64,000 bases of DNA from Candidatus Mycobacterium wuenschmannii (GTDB lineage: Bacteria; Actinomycetota; Actinomycetes; Mycobacteriales; Mycobacteriaceae), in the NCBI RefSeq assembly GCF_030252325.1, contig NZ_CP126981.1:2728001-2792000 (forward strand). Direction: 5' to 3'. Positions 27,333 to 37,552 of this stretch are shown here, one piece after another (positions within the stretch are counted from its first letter, which is position 1; every line of letters begins with the position of its first letter). Both the position numbers and the translations under genes were made by a program. The notes beneath the pieces are model-generated. The model did not search any database, was not told the DNA's origin, and saw only the letters and a program-made list of their open reading frames with translations.

Positions 27333-29174
27333 ATGGACACCGAGACGGACGAATCGTTCGAGGCGCTGCTGCGCTACATGCGCGACTCACGAGGATTCGA
27401 CTTCACCGGCTATAAGCGCACCAGCCTGATGCGGCGGGTTCGGCACCGCATGACCCACGCCGGCTACGAGACCTTCGAGGAGTACCTCGACGTTCTACAG
27501 GCCAGCAGCGACGAGTTCGCGGCGCTGTTCAACACGATCCTGATCAACGTCACCGCGTTCTACCGCGACCCGGAGGCCTGGGAGTACATCGGCACGGACG
27601 TGATCCCGCGCCTGCTGGCCGAGCGCGGCCCCGACGCGCCGATCCGCGTCTGGAGCGCGGGCTGCGCGTCCGGCCAGGAGGCGTACACGCTGGCCATGAT
27701 GCTGGCGGAGGCGCTGGGTCCCGAGGCTTTCCGGCAGCGGGTGAAGATCTACGCGACCGACGTCGACGAGGACGCGCTCACCGAGGCCCGAGCAGCGAAT
27801 TACGACGCCAAGGCCGTGGAATCGGCGCCGGCGGCAATGCTGTCCAAGTACTTCGAGCAGCAGAACGGGCGCTACACCTTCCACAAGGACCTGCGGCGGG
27901 CGGTGATCTTCGGGCGCAACGACCTGGTCAAAGACGCCCCGATCTCCCGGGTGGACCTGCTGGTGTGCCGCAACACCCTGATGTACATGAATGCCGAGAC
28001 CCAGCGAAATGTGCTGGGTCGCTTGCACTTTGCGCTCGGCGCGCAAGGCACCCTCTTCTTGGGGCACGCCGAGATGTTGCTCAGCCACAGCGACCGTTTC
28101 ACACCGTTGAACCTGAAACACCGTATCTTCCGCAAGACTCCGGGCTCGCACGGCGGCCTGGAGCGTTACGACCCGGCGGCGACCATGTACGAAAGACAAG
28201 GCGACTTACCCGGCCTGACGACCGTGCGCGACTTGGCATTTCGCGCCAACCCGGTCGCCCAGATCGTGGTGACGGGCGACGACACCGTGGCAATGATCAA
28301 CCACCAGGCCGAGACCATGTTCGGTCTCTCCGCCCGGGACATCGGCCGGCTGCTGCGCGACCTGGAAGTGTCCTATCGGCCAGTCGAGCTGCGCGCCTAC
28401 CTGGAGCAGGCCAAGGTGGACCGCCGCTCGGCGCGCATCCCGGATGTCAAATGGCAGCGCGCCGGCGCCGAGACCGTCTGGTTCGAGATCCACGTCAACC
28501 CCTTGATCGACGGCGAGAACGGATTGCTGGGCGTTTCGATCGTCTTCTTCGACGTCACCGCCACGCGGGCGCTGCTGGACAAGGTCGTCTCCACCAATCA
28601 CCAGCTCGAGGCGGCGTACGAGGAACTGCAGTCCACCAACGAAGAACTCGAGACCACCAACGAAGAACTGCAGTCCACGGTCGAGGAACTCGAAACCACC
28701 AACGAGGAACTGCAGTCCACCAACGAAGAACTCGAGACGATGAACGAGGAGTTGCAGTCGACCAACGACGAACTCCACACCATCAACGACACCCTGCGCG
28801 AACGCAGCGTCGAACTCGATGATGCCCGCACCTTCCTCGACTCGTTGGTCGACTCCGTGCGCTTCGGCATGGTCGTCGTCGACCGCGAGATGCGCGTCGT
28901 CGTCTGGAACAAGGGCTGCGAGGAGCTGTGGGGTCTGCGCGCCGACGAGACCACCGGAGAGATCCTGACCGGCCTGGACATCGGCCTGCCGATGGACAAC
29001 GTGCGTCCGCTGATCGGCCACGCATTCGTCGACCCGGAGAACCCCGGCGAAGCCACGGTCGAGGCGGTCAATCGCCGCGGCCGGAAGACTCAGGTGCGGG
29101 TCGTGTGCACCAGTTTTCAGAGCCCCGAGGGCGGTGTCTCCGGAGCATTGCTGTTGATGGACGCCCAGCCCTGA
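27333..29174 (+). CDS. CheR-type methyltransferase with PAS, coiled coil and second PAS domain
   Basis: About 613 residues. The CheR N-terminal helical domain is followed by a SAM-binding motif VWSAGCASGQEAYTLAM and YATDVDEDAL, then RVDLLVCRNTLMYM. A PAS domain lies near residues 300-420. A strikingly regular coiled coil of EELQST/NEELETTN heptads follows (28612-28800), then a second PAS domain. CheR-PAS proteins usually pair with CheB, as here. I prefer the ATG at 27333 (AGGA upstream) over the GTG at 27294. The last 58 bp overlap the convergent small helical gene. Confidence 0.88.
   Translation: MDTETDESFEALLRYMRDSRGFDFTGYKRTSLMRRVRHRMTHAGYETFEEYLDVLQASSDEFAALFNTILINVTAFYRDPEAWEYIGTDVIPRLLAERGPDAPIRVWSAGCASGQEAYTLAMMLAEALGPEAFRQRVKIYATDVDEDALTEARAANYDAKAVESAPAAMLSKYFEQQNGRYTFHKDLRRAVIFGRNDLVKDAPISRVDLLVCRNTLMYMNAETQRNVLGRLHFALGAQGTLFLGHAEMLLSHSDRFTPLNLKHRIFRKTPGSHGGLERYDPAATMYERQGDLPGLTTVRDLAFRANPVAQIVVTGDDTVAMINHQAETMFGLSARDIGRLLRDLEVSYRPVELRAYLEQAKVDRRSARIPDVKWQRAGAETVWFEIHVNPLIDGENGLLGVSIVFFDVTATRALLDKVVSTNHQLEAAYEELQSTNEELETTNEELQSTVEELETTNEELQSTNEELETMNEELQSTNDELHTINDTLRERSVELDDARTFLDSLVDSVRFGMVVVDREMRVVVWNKGCEELWGLRADETTGEILTGLDIGLPMDNVRPLIGHAFVDPENPGEATVEAVNRRGRKTQVRVVCTSFQSPEGGVSGALLLMDAQP
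28612..28800 (+). repeat. Direct DNA repeats encoding the CheR coiled-coil heptads
   Basis: Units such as GAACTGCAGTCCACCAACGA recur with few changes and encode alternating EELQSTN and EELETTN heptads. The coiled coil links the two PAS domains and probably transmits signal or mediates dimerisation. Confidence 0.75.
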
Positions 29175-29560
29175 CCGGCGGCCTCCCCCGCTTCGTCCTC
29201 CACTATCGCGGCGGCGTCGTGAACCGCGGCCGCTGCGCGGTGGACGGCTGACGCATCCTGGTGGCCTTCAACGGTTTTGCCGCTCGCTCGCAGCGCAGCC
29301 TGCTCGTGCGAGGCCGCGGCTCGGCGATGCGCCGCACTCGCGTCGAGGTGCCGGGCGGCCGCGTCCCGGTGTGCCTGTTTGACGCGTTCCAGCGACTCGA
29401 CCGCGTGCTGCCGCGCCTGTTGGACGCTCTCCAGCGTGGCAGGAATGCCCGCGGCCAGTTCGGCCCTGCGCTGCTGCAACTCACCGATCCGGCGCCGAGC
29501 AGCCTCTCCGCGTGCCGCGGCGGCTCTACGGCCGGCCGATCCCGACTCAGCAGTGGTCAC
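29117..29560 (-). CDS. Ala/Arg/Gln-rich helical protein coupled to the ANTAR gene
   Basis: A 147-residue hydrophilic protein dominated by helix-forming stretches (GELQQRRAELAAG, HLDASAAHRRAAASHEQAA, HQDASAVHRAAAAVHDAAA) with repeated A-x-x-H units. No enzyme motif and no membrane segment are seen. Its start overlaps the ANTAR gene's stop (ATGA), which supports it as a real gene. It overlaps the CheR gene's 3' end antisense by 58 bp. Function unknown. Confidence 0.65.
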   Translation of the reverse strand: MTTAESGSAGRRAAAARGEAARRRIGELQQRRAELAAGIPATLESVQQARQHAVESLERVKQAHRDAAARHLDASAAHRRAAASHEQAALRASGKTVEGHQDASAVHRAAAAVHDAAAIVEDEAGEAAGQGWASINSNAPETPPSGL

Positions 29561-30249
29561 GACCGCTCGGACTCGACAAGCTTGCGCGCGACCTCGGTCA
29601 ACGGAGTGTTCGAACTCTGCGACAGTCGCTTGAGCAACTCGAAGGCTTGTATCGCGTCGATCGTGAAACGCTCCATGATCATGCCCTTAGCTTGGCCGAT
29701 GATGTCGCGGGAGGCCAACGCGCTGCGGAACTGTTCGTCGCGTCGCACGATGTTCCACGCCACTGCGGCATGTGTGGCCAGCAGGTAACCCGTCTCGGCG
29801 GCGTCGTCGTCGAAGGCCCCGGGTGTCTGGGCATAGAAGTTGAGCGCGCCCATGTGGTTGTGGTCAGCGAACAACTGGAAGGCAATTATCGAGCGGATGG
29901 GCGTCTCCGCGACGGCCTCTTTGCAGTAGAGCGGCCAGCGCTCCTCTCGGGTCATGTCGTCGATCCGGACGGTGTGGTGCTCCCACGCTGCCGACAGGCA
30001 CGGCCCCTGCGCGTGACGTTGCTGGATCTCGTCGAGCAACTCGGGGTAGCGGTCCGTGGCCGATGCCGACTGCACCTTCCCGTCCCGGGATGTCAGCGTG
30101 ATGCCCGCATACTGGGCGCCGGGCATGACCTCGACGGCGGTGTTCGTCAACTCCGCGAGCACGTCATCGAGTTCGACGTGCTTCTTGTGTTGCAGGTCCT
30201 GGACCAGGTCCGCGACTTCGCGGATCAGCCCGCCTGACTGATGGGTCAT
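29557..30249 (-). CDS. GAF and ANTAR domain RNA-binding antiterminator-type regulator
   Basis: A 230-residue protein. A GAF sensor domain (AGITLTSRDGKV, RHAQGPCLSAAWEHHTV, FQLFADHNHMGALNFYA) is followed by a C-terminal ANTAR domain (ASRDIIGQAKGMIMERFTIDAIQAFELLKRLSQ). ANTAR domains bind dual-hairpin RNAs and prevent termination. I chose the ATG at 30249, because GGAGAAGG lies about 8 nt upstream. An earlier in-frame start at 30318 lacks support. It is convergent with the CheR gene cluster. Confidence 0.9.
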   Translation of the reverse strand: MTHQSGGLIREVADLVQDLQHKKHVELDDVLAELTNTAVEVMPGAQYAGITLTSRDGKVQSASATDRYPELLDEIQQRHAQGPCLSAAWEHHTVRIDDMTREERWPLYCKEAVAETPIRSIIAFQLFADHNHMGALNFYAQTPGAFDDDAAETGYLLATHAAVAWNIVRRDEQFRSALASRDIIGQAKGMIMERFTIDAIQAFELLKRLSQSSNTPLTEVARKLVESERS

Positions 30250-30398
30250 CAGGGGCCTTCTCCGATCGTCTGCTTCGATCGCACGTCCGATTGTCCAACC
30301 TTCTGAGTTACCCGGCAACGTGCGAATCGAACCCGTCGATTATCAGGCATCCCTAGTATTTGTCCGATATTCGGAGTTCATCGAGGTAGGGAGACGGT

Positions 30399-31265
30399 GT
30401 GCGGTTCAGCTACGCGGAAGCCATGACGGATCCGGCGTTCTACATTCCGCTGGCGAAGGCCGCCGAGGCGGCCGGCTACGCCAGCATGACGATCCCGGAC
30501 AGCGTGGCCTACCCGTTCGAATCGGACTCGAAGTATCCCTACACGCCCGATGGCAACCGTGAATTCCTCGACGGTAAGGCTTTCATCGAGACATTCGTGC
30601 TGACCGCCGCGTTGGGCGCGGTCACATCGACGCTGCGGTTCAACTTCTTCGTCCTCAAGCTCCCGATCCGTCCGCCCGCGTTGGTCGCCAAGCAGGCCGG
30701 CTCGCTGGCGGCGCTGATAGGCAACCGGGTGGGCCTCGGCGTGGGCACCAGCCCGTGGCCAGAGGACTACGAACTGATGGGTGTTCCATTCGCCAAGCGC
30801 GGCAAGCGGATTGACGAATGCATCGAGATCATTCGCGGCCTGACCACCGGCGACTACTTCGAGTTCCACGGCGAGTTCTACGACATTCCCAAGACCAAGA
30901 TGACTCCCGCTCCGACGCAACCGATTCCGATCCTGATCGGCGGCCACGCCGACGCCGCGCTGCGCCGCGCGGCCCGCGCCGACGGCTGGATGCACGGCGG
31001 CGGCGACCCGGAGGAACTCGACCGACTCATCGCGCGGGTCAAGCAACTTCGCGAGGCGGAAGGCAAGACCGGCCCGTTCGAGATTCACGTGATCTCGGTG
31101 GACGGCTTCACCCTCGACGGCGTGAAACGTCTGGAGGACAAGGGCGTCACCGATGTGATCGTCGGCTTCCGGATCCCCTACATCATGGGTCAGGACACCG
31201 AACCGCTGGACACCAAGATCCGCAACTTGGAGATGTTTGCGGAGAACGTGATCGCGAAGGCCTGA
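30399..31265 (+). CDS. Luciferase-like (LLM) F420-dependent oxidoreductase
   Basis: A 288-residue TIM-barrel protein of the bacterial luciferase-like superfamily, in mycobacteria usually using F420. Typical segments are AEAAGYASMTIPDS, VGLGVGTSPWPEDYELMG, RGKRIDECIEIIRGL and PIPILIGGHADAALRRAARADGWM. The substrate is unknown. The GTG at 30399 has GGGAG upstream. It is convergent with the enoyl-CoA hydratase gene. Confidence 0.9.
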   Translation: MRFSYAEAMTDPAFYIPLAKAAEAAGYASMTIPDSVAYPFESDSKYPYTPDGNREFLDGKAFIETFVLTAALGAVTSTLRFNFFVLKLPIRPPALVAKQAGSLAALIGNRVGLGVGTSPWPEDYELMGVPFAKRGKRIDECIEIIRGLTTGDYFEFHGEFYDIPKTKMTPAPTQPIPILIGGHADAALRRAARADGWMHGGGDPEELDRLIARVKQLREAEGKTGPFEIHVISVDGFTLDGVKRLEDKGVTDVIVGFRIPYIMGQDTEPLDTKIRNLEMFAENVIAKA

Positions 31266-31330
31266 CGTCGGCGGTCGCAACGCGGCGAAGCCGCGTGCAG
31301 CGGGCCGCCGCGAAAACCTGACGTCGACTC

Positions 31331-32137
31331 CTACATCGGATCCCACACCGGCGGGCGCTTCTCCATGTGCGCGCGGGCCGCTTCGGTCGGGTTGTTGGTG
31401 AACCCGGTCAGAATCTGGGTGCGGTTCTCGATCTCGATTGCGTGCCGCAGGCTGGGCGCATCCAAAGCGGCGTTGAGTCCGATCTTGGTCTGCCACACGC
31501 CGAACGCGTTGTTCGCAGCGATCTCGCGAGCCTTGTCGAGCGCCGCCGTCATCAGCTGGTCGTGCGGAACCACCTTGTGCACCAACGTGATCCGGTAGGC
31601 CTCGTCGGCGTCGATGATGCGTCCGGTCAGCATCAGTTCCCGGGCGACGCCGGCGCCGACGATCTTGGGCAGCAGGTAGCTGGTGCCCATGTCCATCGAT
31701 GAGAAGCCGGCCTTGATGAACACCGAGCCGAATTGAGCGTGCTCCGAGGCGATCCGGATGTCGGAGTGCAGCGCGAACGCCAGCCCGCCGCCGACCGCGA
31801 CGCCGTTGACCGCGGCGATCACCGGTATCGGCAGCTCGTACAGGCGCAGGTACAGCTCGGCCAGTCGCACCTGCGCGTCGTAGTTCACCTTGTACGCCGG
31901 GGCGGTCGGCGCGTTCTCGGTCCACGCCTCGCCCGTGCCGCTGAGGTCGGCACCCGCGCAGAAGCCGCGCCCGGCCCCGGTCAGCACCGCGGCCCGGAAC
32001 TCCCCACTGCTCAGCGCGTCGAGGGCCCGGTCGAATTCGTTGATCAGCGAGCCGTCGATGGCGTTCAGCCGGTCGGGCCGATTCAACGTCACCCCGGCGA
32101 TGCCTTCCTCGAGCGTTGCAAACTCAACGGAAGTCAT
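31331..32137 (-). CDS. Enoyl-CoA hydratase/isomerase family protein
   Basis: A 268-residue crotonase-fold protein. The oxyanion-hole regions are GRGFCAGADLSG and AAVNGVAVGGGLAFALHSDIRIA. A Glu at the usual second acid position is not obvious (FGSVFIKAGFSSMDMG), so it may be an isomerase or another crotonase activity and not a classical hydratase. I start at the ATG at 32137; an upstream in-frame start has no support. It lies 13 nt downstream of the FAH-MBL gene and is co-directional. Confidence 0.88.
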   Translation of the reverse strand: MTSVEFATLEEGIAGVTLNRPDRLNAIDGSLINEFDRALDALSSGEFRAAVLTGAGRGFCAGADLSGTGEAWTENAPTAPAYKVNYDAQVRLAELYLRLYELPIPVIAAVNGVAVGGGLAFALHSDIRIASEHAQFGSVFIKAGFSSMDMGTSYLLPKIVGAGVARELMLTGRIIDADEAYRITLVHKVVPHDQLMTAALDKAREIAANNAFGVWQTKIGLNAALDAPSLRHAIEIENRTQILTGFTNNPTEAARAHMEKRPPVWDPM

Positions 32138-32150
32138 CGGCGCCACTCCC

Positions 32151-34076
32151 TCATCGCTTCGCCAGCCAATCTGCTTGCATGGCAATCAATCCCATCGCCG
32201 GTATCTGTGGTGTGTCGGGGTCGAGGTGTCGATAGTGCGTGTAAATGTTGATCAGCACGCGTTCGGCGTCCAGCCAGGTCGCGTACTCACCGAGGTCGAT
32301 GGTGTCCGCGGCCTCGAGGAACGACAAGCCCGCCCGGTGCGCGGCTTCGGCCTGTTCGGCGACGTGCACGAGATATCCACGTACCGCTCGTATTCCGTCC
32401 GGGTCGGTCACCGGTCCGTGTCCCGGCACCACCGTCGGGGCATCGAGCGCGATCATCGCGTCGCACGCCGCGACCCAGTTGGCCAGCGGTCCGGCCCAGA
32501 CGATCGGGGTGCAGCCGATGAACAGCAGGTCCCCGGCGAACAGCACCCCGGCGTCGGGTATGTGCACCACCGAGTCCGCGGCGGTGTGCGCCGGGCCCAG
32601 ATTCAGTAACTCGACCGCGCGACCGCCGACGTCGACGGTGAGCCGATCGTCGAAGGTTAGGTCGGCGTTGCGCAGGGTGATGCCGCCGAAGTCGAAGGGG
32701 CCGAATCGTTCTCGCAGGTATGGCGTCGCGACCGGGCCCAGGTCGGTGTTCTTCGCCATCACCAGCATCTCGGGCGCCATGCCGTGCGCGATCTCCTCGG
32801 CGGTGCCGGTCGCGGCGATCACCCGGACCGACGGATCCAGCAACTGGTTGCCGTGCGTGTGGTCGCCGTTGGAATGGGTGATCAGTGCATCGGTGATCGG
32901 CGCGACGTCGGTCAGGGGCGCCATCGCGTCCAGCATCTCGCGGGTCAGCGGTAGGTCAAACAGCGTGTCCACCAGCAGGGACGCCCCGTCGCCCACCACC
33001 AGACCCGCGTTGCTCCAACCGAATCCGCCGTCGGGCAGCAGCCAGGCCCACACCCGGTCACCGACGGAGTGCAGGCCACGAGTGTAGGGGATCTTCGTCG
33101 GCGCCCGGTTGACCCGCGGCTTCTCCGCCCGGACATCCGGATTGGGCCGCGACGACAGTGGTTGCGGCGCAGGCGTTTTGCGCACGATCTGCCGGGTTTC
33201 GCCCAGCCCCTCGACGCGCAGCGTCACGACGTCGCCGTCGTGCAGCCAGCCGCGGAAGGACTCCGGGGCCTGCGGATCGAGATGCTCCACCAGCGTGCAG
33301 GTGGGCACCGTACCGGACCCGATCACGTCGCCGGGCGTGAGTCGCACCCCGCGCGAGGCGTACGAGATGACCTCGGCGAAGCTCCAGTCCATCTGCCCGG
33401 TCGACCCTGATCCGACGACGTCGTCGTTGACCATCGCAACGACGTCGAGGGCCAGCTTGCCGTCCCTGCGGTACGGCTCGAGTTCGTCGGGGGTGACCAG
33501 GTACGGCCCCAGGGTGACGCCGCTGTCCTTGCCCTTGGCCTGACCGATCGCCAGTTGACCTTCGAGCTGTTGCAGGTCGCGTGCCGACCAGTCGTTGAAG
33601 ATCATGTAGCCGACGATCGCCCGCTCGGCCTCCTCGACCGACAGGTCTTGACCCGCAGTCCCGATCACCGCCGCGATCTCCAGTTCGAAGTCCTGCCAGA
33701 CGCTGCCGGGCGCCATCGGCGCATCGTCGTAGGGGCCGAGAACGGTTGTCGGGCAGGCGAAGTAGAACGCCGGGATGCGGTACCAGGTGTCCTTGAGCAC
33801 CCGCCCACCGCCCATCGCGGCCTGGCAGTTGCGCATGTGGTCCAGGAAGCAGAGGCTGTCCCGAATCGACGGCGGCCGCGGGATCGGTGCCAGCAGTGTC
33901 ACTTCGCTCAGCAGCGCCGTCTTGGCCGACCGCAGCGCCCGCTGCCCCGCCGTCGCCAGACCGCCATCGCCGATCAGCTCGAGCAGCGTCACACCGGGTG
34001 CGAACTCGTGAATCGCCTCGCCGTCGAGAACTCCGGCCCGCTCGTCGCCGCCATTGCGAAATGTCACGAACCGCAT
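32151..34076 (-). CDS. Fumarylacetoacetate hydrolase-family and metallo-beta-lactamase-fold fusion protein
   Basis: A 641-residue two-domain protein. Residues 1 to about 330 are an FAH-family hydrolase ([48 protein letters not shown]), with metal ligands in the FELE and DWS regions. Residues about 345-640 are an MBL-fold hydrolase with [16 protein letters not shown] and VPGHGP motifs. One uninterrupted frame joins them. The substrate is unknown; aromatic or ketoacid catabolism is plausible. The promoter is leaderless: TATGTT (34089-34084) lies 7 nt before the ATG. It is divergent from the VOC gene. Confidence 0.88.
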   Translation of the reverse strand: MRFVTFRNGGDERAGVLDGEAIHEFAPGVTLLELIGDGGLATAGQRALRSAKTALLSEVTLLAPIPRPPSIRDSLCFLDHMRNCQAAMGGGRVLKDTWYRIPAFYFACPTTVLGPYDDAPMAPGSVWQDFELEIAAVIGTAGQDLSVEEAERAIVGYMIFNDWSARDLQQLEGQLAIGQAKGKDSGVTLGPYLVTPDELEPYRRDGKLALDVVAMVNDDVVGSGSTGQMDWSFAEVISYASRGVRLTPGDVIGSGTVPTCTLVEHLDPQAPESFRGWLHDGDVVTLRVEGLGETRQIVRKTPAPQPLSSRPNPDVRAEKPRVNRAPTKIPYTRGLHSVGDRVWAWLLPDGGFGWSNAGLVVGDGASLLVDTLFDLPLTREMLDAMAPLTDVAPITDALITHSNGDHTHGNQLLDPSVRVIAATGTAEEIAHGMAPEMLVMAKNTDLGPVATPYLRERFGPFDFGGITLRNADLTFDDRLTVDVGGRAVELLNLGPAHTAADSVVHIPDAGVLFAGDLLFIGCTPIVWAGPLANWVAACDAMIALDAPTVVPGHGPVTDPDGIRAVRGYLVHVAEQAEAAHRAGLSFLEAADTIDLGEYATWLDAERVLINIYTHYRHLDPDTPQIPAMGLIAMQADWLAKR

Positions 34077-34116
34077 GGGCTCCAACATACAAATGCCCCG
34101 CGCTACCGTGGCACCG
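34077..34116. promoter_or_regulatory. Compact divergent leaderless promoters
   Basis: In 40 bp, TATGTT (34089-34084) reads left to the FAH-MBL ATG and TACCGT (34104-34109) reads right to the VOC ATG, each with 7 nt between box and start codon. The two upstream regions overlap, so the genes may be co-regulated. Confidence 0.65.
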
Positions 34117-34743
34117 ATGAGCATCACCGTCGACGAGATCGAGGTCGCCGACCCACCCCAGGCGTGGTCACAGGCCGGGTTCACCGTCGACGCCGACGAC
34201 GTCTGCCGGATCGGCACCGTCCGGGTCCGCCTGGTCGGCGGCAAGGACGGCATCGCCGGCTGGTCGCTGAGGGGCCTGACCGCGGACGACCCGCTCGACG
34301 GCATCCCGACCACCCGGTCCGAGGCCGACCCGCCCGAACCCGCGCGACACCCGAACGGCGTCACCGAGATCGACCACGTCGTGGTGCTGTCCCCCGACCT
34401 GAACCGCACGGTCCGGGCCCTGACCGCCATCGGCGTCGAACCGCGCCGCGAGCGCGACGGCGAACTCGGCGGACGACCGATCCGGCAGGTCTTCTTTCGC
34501 CTCGGCGCGGTGATCGTCGAGGTTGTCGGCGCACCGGACACCACCGGTGCGGGCCCGGCGACGCTGTGGGGCATCACCTACACCGTCGCCGACATCGACG
34601 CGACCGCCGCCCTACTTGGCGACCGCACCACCCCGGTGAAGCCAGCCGTTCAGCCCGGACGGCGGATCACTACACTGCATCACCGCGCCTTTGGAATGTC
34701 GGTCCGCACGGCGCTCATCTCAGCACCTATTCTCGGCGGGTGA
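34117..34743 (+). CDS. VOC/glyoxalase-like protein
   Basis: A 208-residue protein with a vicinal-oxygen-chelate pattern: a short N-terminal region, then [48 protein letters not shown] and [19 protein letters not shown]. Metal ligands appear to be the His in IDHVVV and the Glu in VIVEVVG. The substrate is unknown. The start at 34117 follows TACCGT by 7 nt (leaderless). The stop overlaps the RNase HI start (GTGA), so the two are coupled. Confidence 0.82.
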   Translation: MSITVDEIEVADPPQAWSQAGFTVDADDVCRIGTVRVRLVGGKDGIAGWSLRGLTADDPLDGIPTTRSEADPPEPARHPNGVTEIDHVVVLSPDLNRTVRALTAIGVEPRRERDGELGGRPIRQVFFRLGAVIVEVVGAPDTTGAGPATLWGITYTVADIDATAALLGDRTTPVKPAVQPGRRITTLHHRAFGMSVRTALISAPILGG

Positions 34744-35255
34744 CCGACTCCGTCGACGATCCCGTGATCATCCACACCGACGGTGGCTGCCGGCCGAATC
34801 CCGGCCCCGGCGGCTGGGGAGCTGTGCTGCGCCAGCGCCAACACGTCCGCGAGATGTGTGGCGGTGAGCCCGGCGACACCAGCAACAACCGCATGGAGTT
34901 GACGGCGCCGATCATGGCGCTGGAGGCGCTCACCCGGCCCGTGACCGTGCACCTGTACACCGACAGCACCTACGTCCGTAACGGCATCACCAAGTGGGTG
35001 CTCGGCTGGGAGCGCAACGGCTGGCTGACCGCCGCGAAGCAGCCGGTGAAGAACGTCGACCTCTGGCAGCGGCTGCAGGCCGCGTGCGCACGCCACCGCG
35101 TCGAATGGTTCTGGGTGAAGGGACATTCCGGCGTCGCCGACAACGAGCTGGCCGACGAGTTGGCGACGCGCGGGCTACAGGAAGCGGTCGACTCCTATTC
35201 CCGGACCACCTCGTCGGGCGCCTTGTCCGGACGCAGCCCCCTCCAGCTGGGCTGA
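34740..35255 (+). CDS. rnhA: Ribonuclease HI
   Basis: Cleaves RNA in RNA-DNA hybrids. The 171-residue protein has the full catalytic set: Asp14 (IIHTDGG), Glu53 (NNRMELTAP), Asp75 (LYTDSTYV) and Asp134 (VADNELAD), with His129 in KGHSG. The GTG start overlaps the VOC stop. The last 61 bp overlap the 3' end of ligD on the other strand. M. tuberculosis has only a fused RNase HI (Rv2228c), so a stand-alone copy is more like environmental mycobacteria. Confidence 0.95.
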   Translation: MTDSVDDPVIIHTDGGCRPNPGPGGWGAVLRQRQHVREMCGGEPGDTSNNRMELTAPIMALEALTRPVTVHLYTDSTYVRNGITKWVLGWERNGWLTAAKQPVKNVDLWQRLQAACARHRVEWFWVKGHSGVADNELADELATRGLQEAVDSYSRTTSSGALSGRSPLQLG

Positions 35256-37417
35256 CGCAGCCGCCCGTCCGACGTCCACTCGCTGTAGCGGACCTCGCCG
35301 ACCAACGTCGGCCGAACGAACGTAACGCCCCTGGCGTCCTGGGTGGAAAGCTTTGCAGCAAAGGGCGAGTTGGCGGTGTGCAGCGGCTTGAGGGTCTTTT
35401 TCAGGTTGTCCAGGTCGCGTTCGGTGAAACCGGTGCCGACCCGGCCGGCGAACTGCAGGCCGTCGTCGCCCGGGATGCCCATCAGCAGTGAGCCGATACC
35501 GCTGCTGCGCCCGCCCTCACCGGCACGCCAGCCGCCGATGACGACCTCCTGGGTGTTCCAGTACTTGTCCTTGACCCACGATGCCGAGCGGCGACCCGGC
35601 TGATAGGTGGAGTCCCGTTTCTTGGCGATCACGCCTTCCCACTTCTGCTTGCGCGAATACTCCAGCGCCTCGGCGCCGTCGCCGAGCAGCAGTTCCGGGA
35701 CGTTGAGGCCCCCGGCAGATGCGAGTGTTTCCAACATCTTTCGCCGATCGCGGTACTTCGCCCGCAGCAGTGACCGCCCGTCCAGGTACAGCAGGTCGAA
35801 CGCGCGGAACTCGATGCGGGTGGCGCGGGCCCGGTTCTGCATCTCCGAGAAGCTGGGCACCCCGGATTCATTCAACGCGACAACCTCCCCGTCGAGCACG
35901 ACGTGGTGATCGGCGAGATCGCTTGCCAGTGACTGCAATTGAGGGAATTCGCTGGTGAGGTCCCGCCCACTGCGCGAACGCAGCCGGACCTCGCCGTGGT
36001 CCGCGTCTACCAGCAGCCGGTACCCGTCCCACTTCGCTTCGAACGCCCACTGCGCCGCGGTCAGCTTCGCCACCGAACCGTGGGTGGCCAGCATCGGCGC
36101 AAGGTCGTCGAAGTCGAAGACGTGCTGGTCTTTCATCCGGTGAGCGAGCCACTGGTTGCCGTCGGTCTGAATCAGCGCGTAGCGGCCCGAGATTCGCTGT
36201 CCGTGCAGCGTGACGATCACCTCGTTCTCCAGGAACTTCTCCGTGTCGTAGGTGCCGGCATCCCAGATGGTCACCGTCCCGCCGCCGTACTCCCCCTTGG
36301 GAATCGTTCCCTCGAAGCTGCCGTACTCCAGCGGGTGGTCTTCGGTGTGCACGGCTAGGTGATTGACGGCCGTGGTCTCCGGCAGATTCTTCGGTACCGC
36401 CCACGAAACCAGCACGCCGTCGCGCTCGAGCCGGAAGTCGTAGTGCAGCCGGCGGGCGTGATGCTCCTGGATGACGAACGTGTTGCCCTGTCCGGAACCG
36501 GGTTTGGCGGAAGGGACCGGCTCCGGTGTCTTGCCCGCATCGCGCATGCTTCGATACTTGGTCAGTCGATCCGGCACGTCGGCATCCAAGCCCGCCAACA
36601 GATCTCCGTCGCGCTCGACCCGCTCGAGCACCTCGTCGTAGCGCAGCTGGCGTAACTTCTTGTCGTCCAACTCATCCCAGTCACGCGGGGCCGCGACGGT
36701 CGGATACTCCCGGCCCCGTAACGAGTACGGCGCGATCGTGGTCTTCGAGCCATTGTTCTGGCTCCAGTCCACGAAGATCTTGCCGGCGCGCACGCTCTTG
36801 GTCATCGTCGAGGTGACCAATTTCGGCATCGCCGTTTCCAGTTGCTGCGCAACCCGTTTCGCCAACACCGATGCACCGCGGCTGCTCACCGGCTTGTCCA
36901 GCGGGCAGTAGAGGTGCATCCCCTTGCTGCCGCTGGTCAACGGAAACGTCGTCAGCCCGATGTCGGCGATCAAATCGCGGACCGCGCGGGCGACGGTGGC
37001 GAGTTGCGCCATCGTCGCCCCGTCGCCCGGGTCGAGGTCGAACACCAGCCGGGTGGCCGGTCCGGGGTCGCGCGCACCGAAACGCCATTGCGGCACATGC
37101 ACTTCCAGCGCCGCTTGCTGCGCGATCCAGGCCAGACCGTCGACGCTGTCGATGATGGGATAGGTGGTCGTGCCGGACTTGTGCGCGATGCTGCCGCGCG
37201 GCAACCACTCGGGAGCCGAAGCGGCAAGCTGCTTTTCGAAGAAAGAAGGTTGGTTAACGCCGTTAGGCCAGCGTTTCCGGGTAGCCGGCCGGCCCGCGAT
37301 ATGGGGCACCATGAACTCGGAAACCCGCACGTAATAATCGAATACGTCGGCCTTGGTTGTTCCGGCTGCGGGGTATAACACCTTGTCGGCGTTCGTCAAC
37401 TTGACCCGCGGCGGCAT
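35195..37417 (-). CDS. ligD: Multifunctional NHEJ ligase-polymerase LigD
   Basis: ATP-dependent DNA ligase of non-homologous end joining. The 740-residue protein has, in order, a primase-type polymerase (residues about 5-290, DLDPGD metal motif), a 3'-phosphoesterase ([27 protein letters not shown]), and a ligase domain (nucleotidyl Lys in [30 protein letters not shown]). This is the mycobacterial POL-PE-LIG order and length. The ATG at 37417 follows the -10 box TAGGTT (37430-37425) by 7 nt, so the start is leaderless; the longer reading from 37504 is rejected. The partner Ku lies 5 kb away. Confidence 0.96.
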   Translation of the reverse strand: MPPRVKLTNADKVLYPAAGTTKADVFDYYVRVSEFMVPHIAGRPATRKRWPNGVNQPSFFEKQLAASAPEWLPRGSIAHKSGTTTYPIIDSVDGLAWIAQQAALEVHVPQWRFGARDPGPATRLVFDLDPGDGATMAQLATVARAVRDLIADIGLTTFPLTSGSKGMHLYCPLDKPVSSRGASVLAKRVAQQLETAMPKLVTSTMTKSVRAGKIFVDWSQNNGSKTTIAPYSLRGREYPTVAAPRDWDELDDKKLRQLRYDEVLERVERDGDLLAGLDADVPDRLTKYRSMRDAGKTPEPVPSAKPGSGQGNTFVIQEHHARRLHYDFRLERDGVLVSWAVPKNLPETTAVNHLAVHTEDHPLEYGSFEGTIPKGEYGGGTVTIWDAGTYDTEKFLENEVIVTLHGQRISGRYALIQTDGNQWLAHRMKDQHVFDFDDLAPMLATHGSVAKLTAAQWAFEAKWDGYRLLVDADHGEVRLRSRSGRDLTSEFPQLQSLASDLADHHVVLDGEVVALNESGVPSFSEMQNRARATRIEFRAFDLLYLDGRSLLRAKYRDRRKMLETLASAGGLNVPELLLGDGAEALEYSRKQKWEGVIAKKRDSTYQPGRRSASWVKDKYWNTQEVVIGGWRAGEGGRSSGIGSLLMGIPGDDGLQFAGRVGTGFTERDLDNLKKTLKPLHTANSPFAAKLSTQDARGVTFVRPTLVGEVRYSEWTSDGRLRQPSWRGLRPDKAPDEVVRE

Positions 37418-37508
37418 GTTTGTCAACCTACGCCGCCCGCCACCCTGCTCACCACGGGCGATTCCGCGTTTCCCGAATAGCTCTGTGTCAGATAAACGTG
37501 ACATAACC

Positions 37509-37526
37509 CACTAAACCGTTTAAGTG
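37509..37526. promoter_or_regulatory. LacI-type operator candidate before the polyol operon
   Basis: CACTAAACCGTTTAAGTG is a dyad with 7 of 9 symmetric matches and a TAAACCGTTTA-like centre typical of LacI/GalR family sites. It lies 27 bp before the first start codon of the operon. No LacI gene is present in the window. Confidence 0.5.
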
Positions 37527-37552
37527 CTCCTGACCAGTGGATACAGACCCAC

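Noticed and set aside
33555..35255. 566-codon reading covering the FAH-MBL and RNase HI region
   Set aside because: Only the last 172 codons are RNase HI. The upstream part is antisense to FAH-MBL and frame-shadow of the VOC gene.
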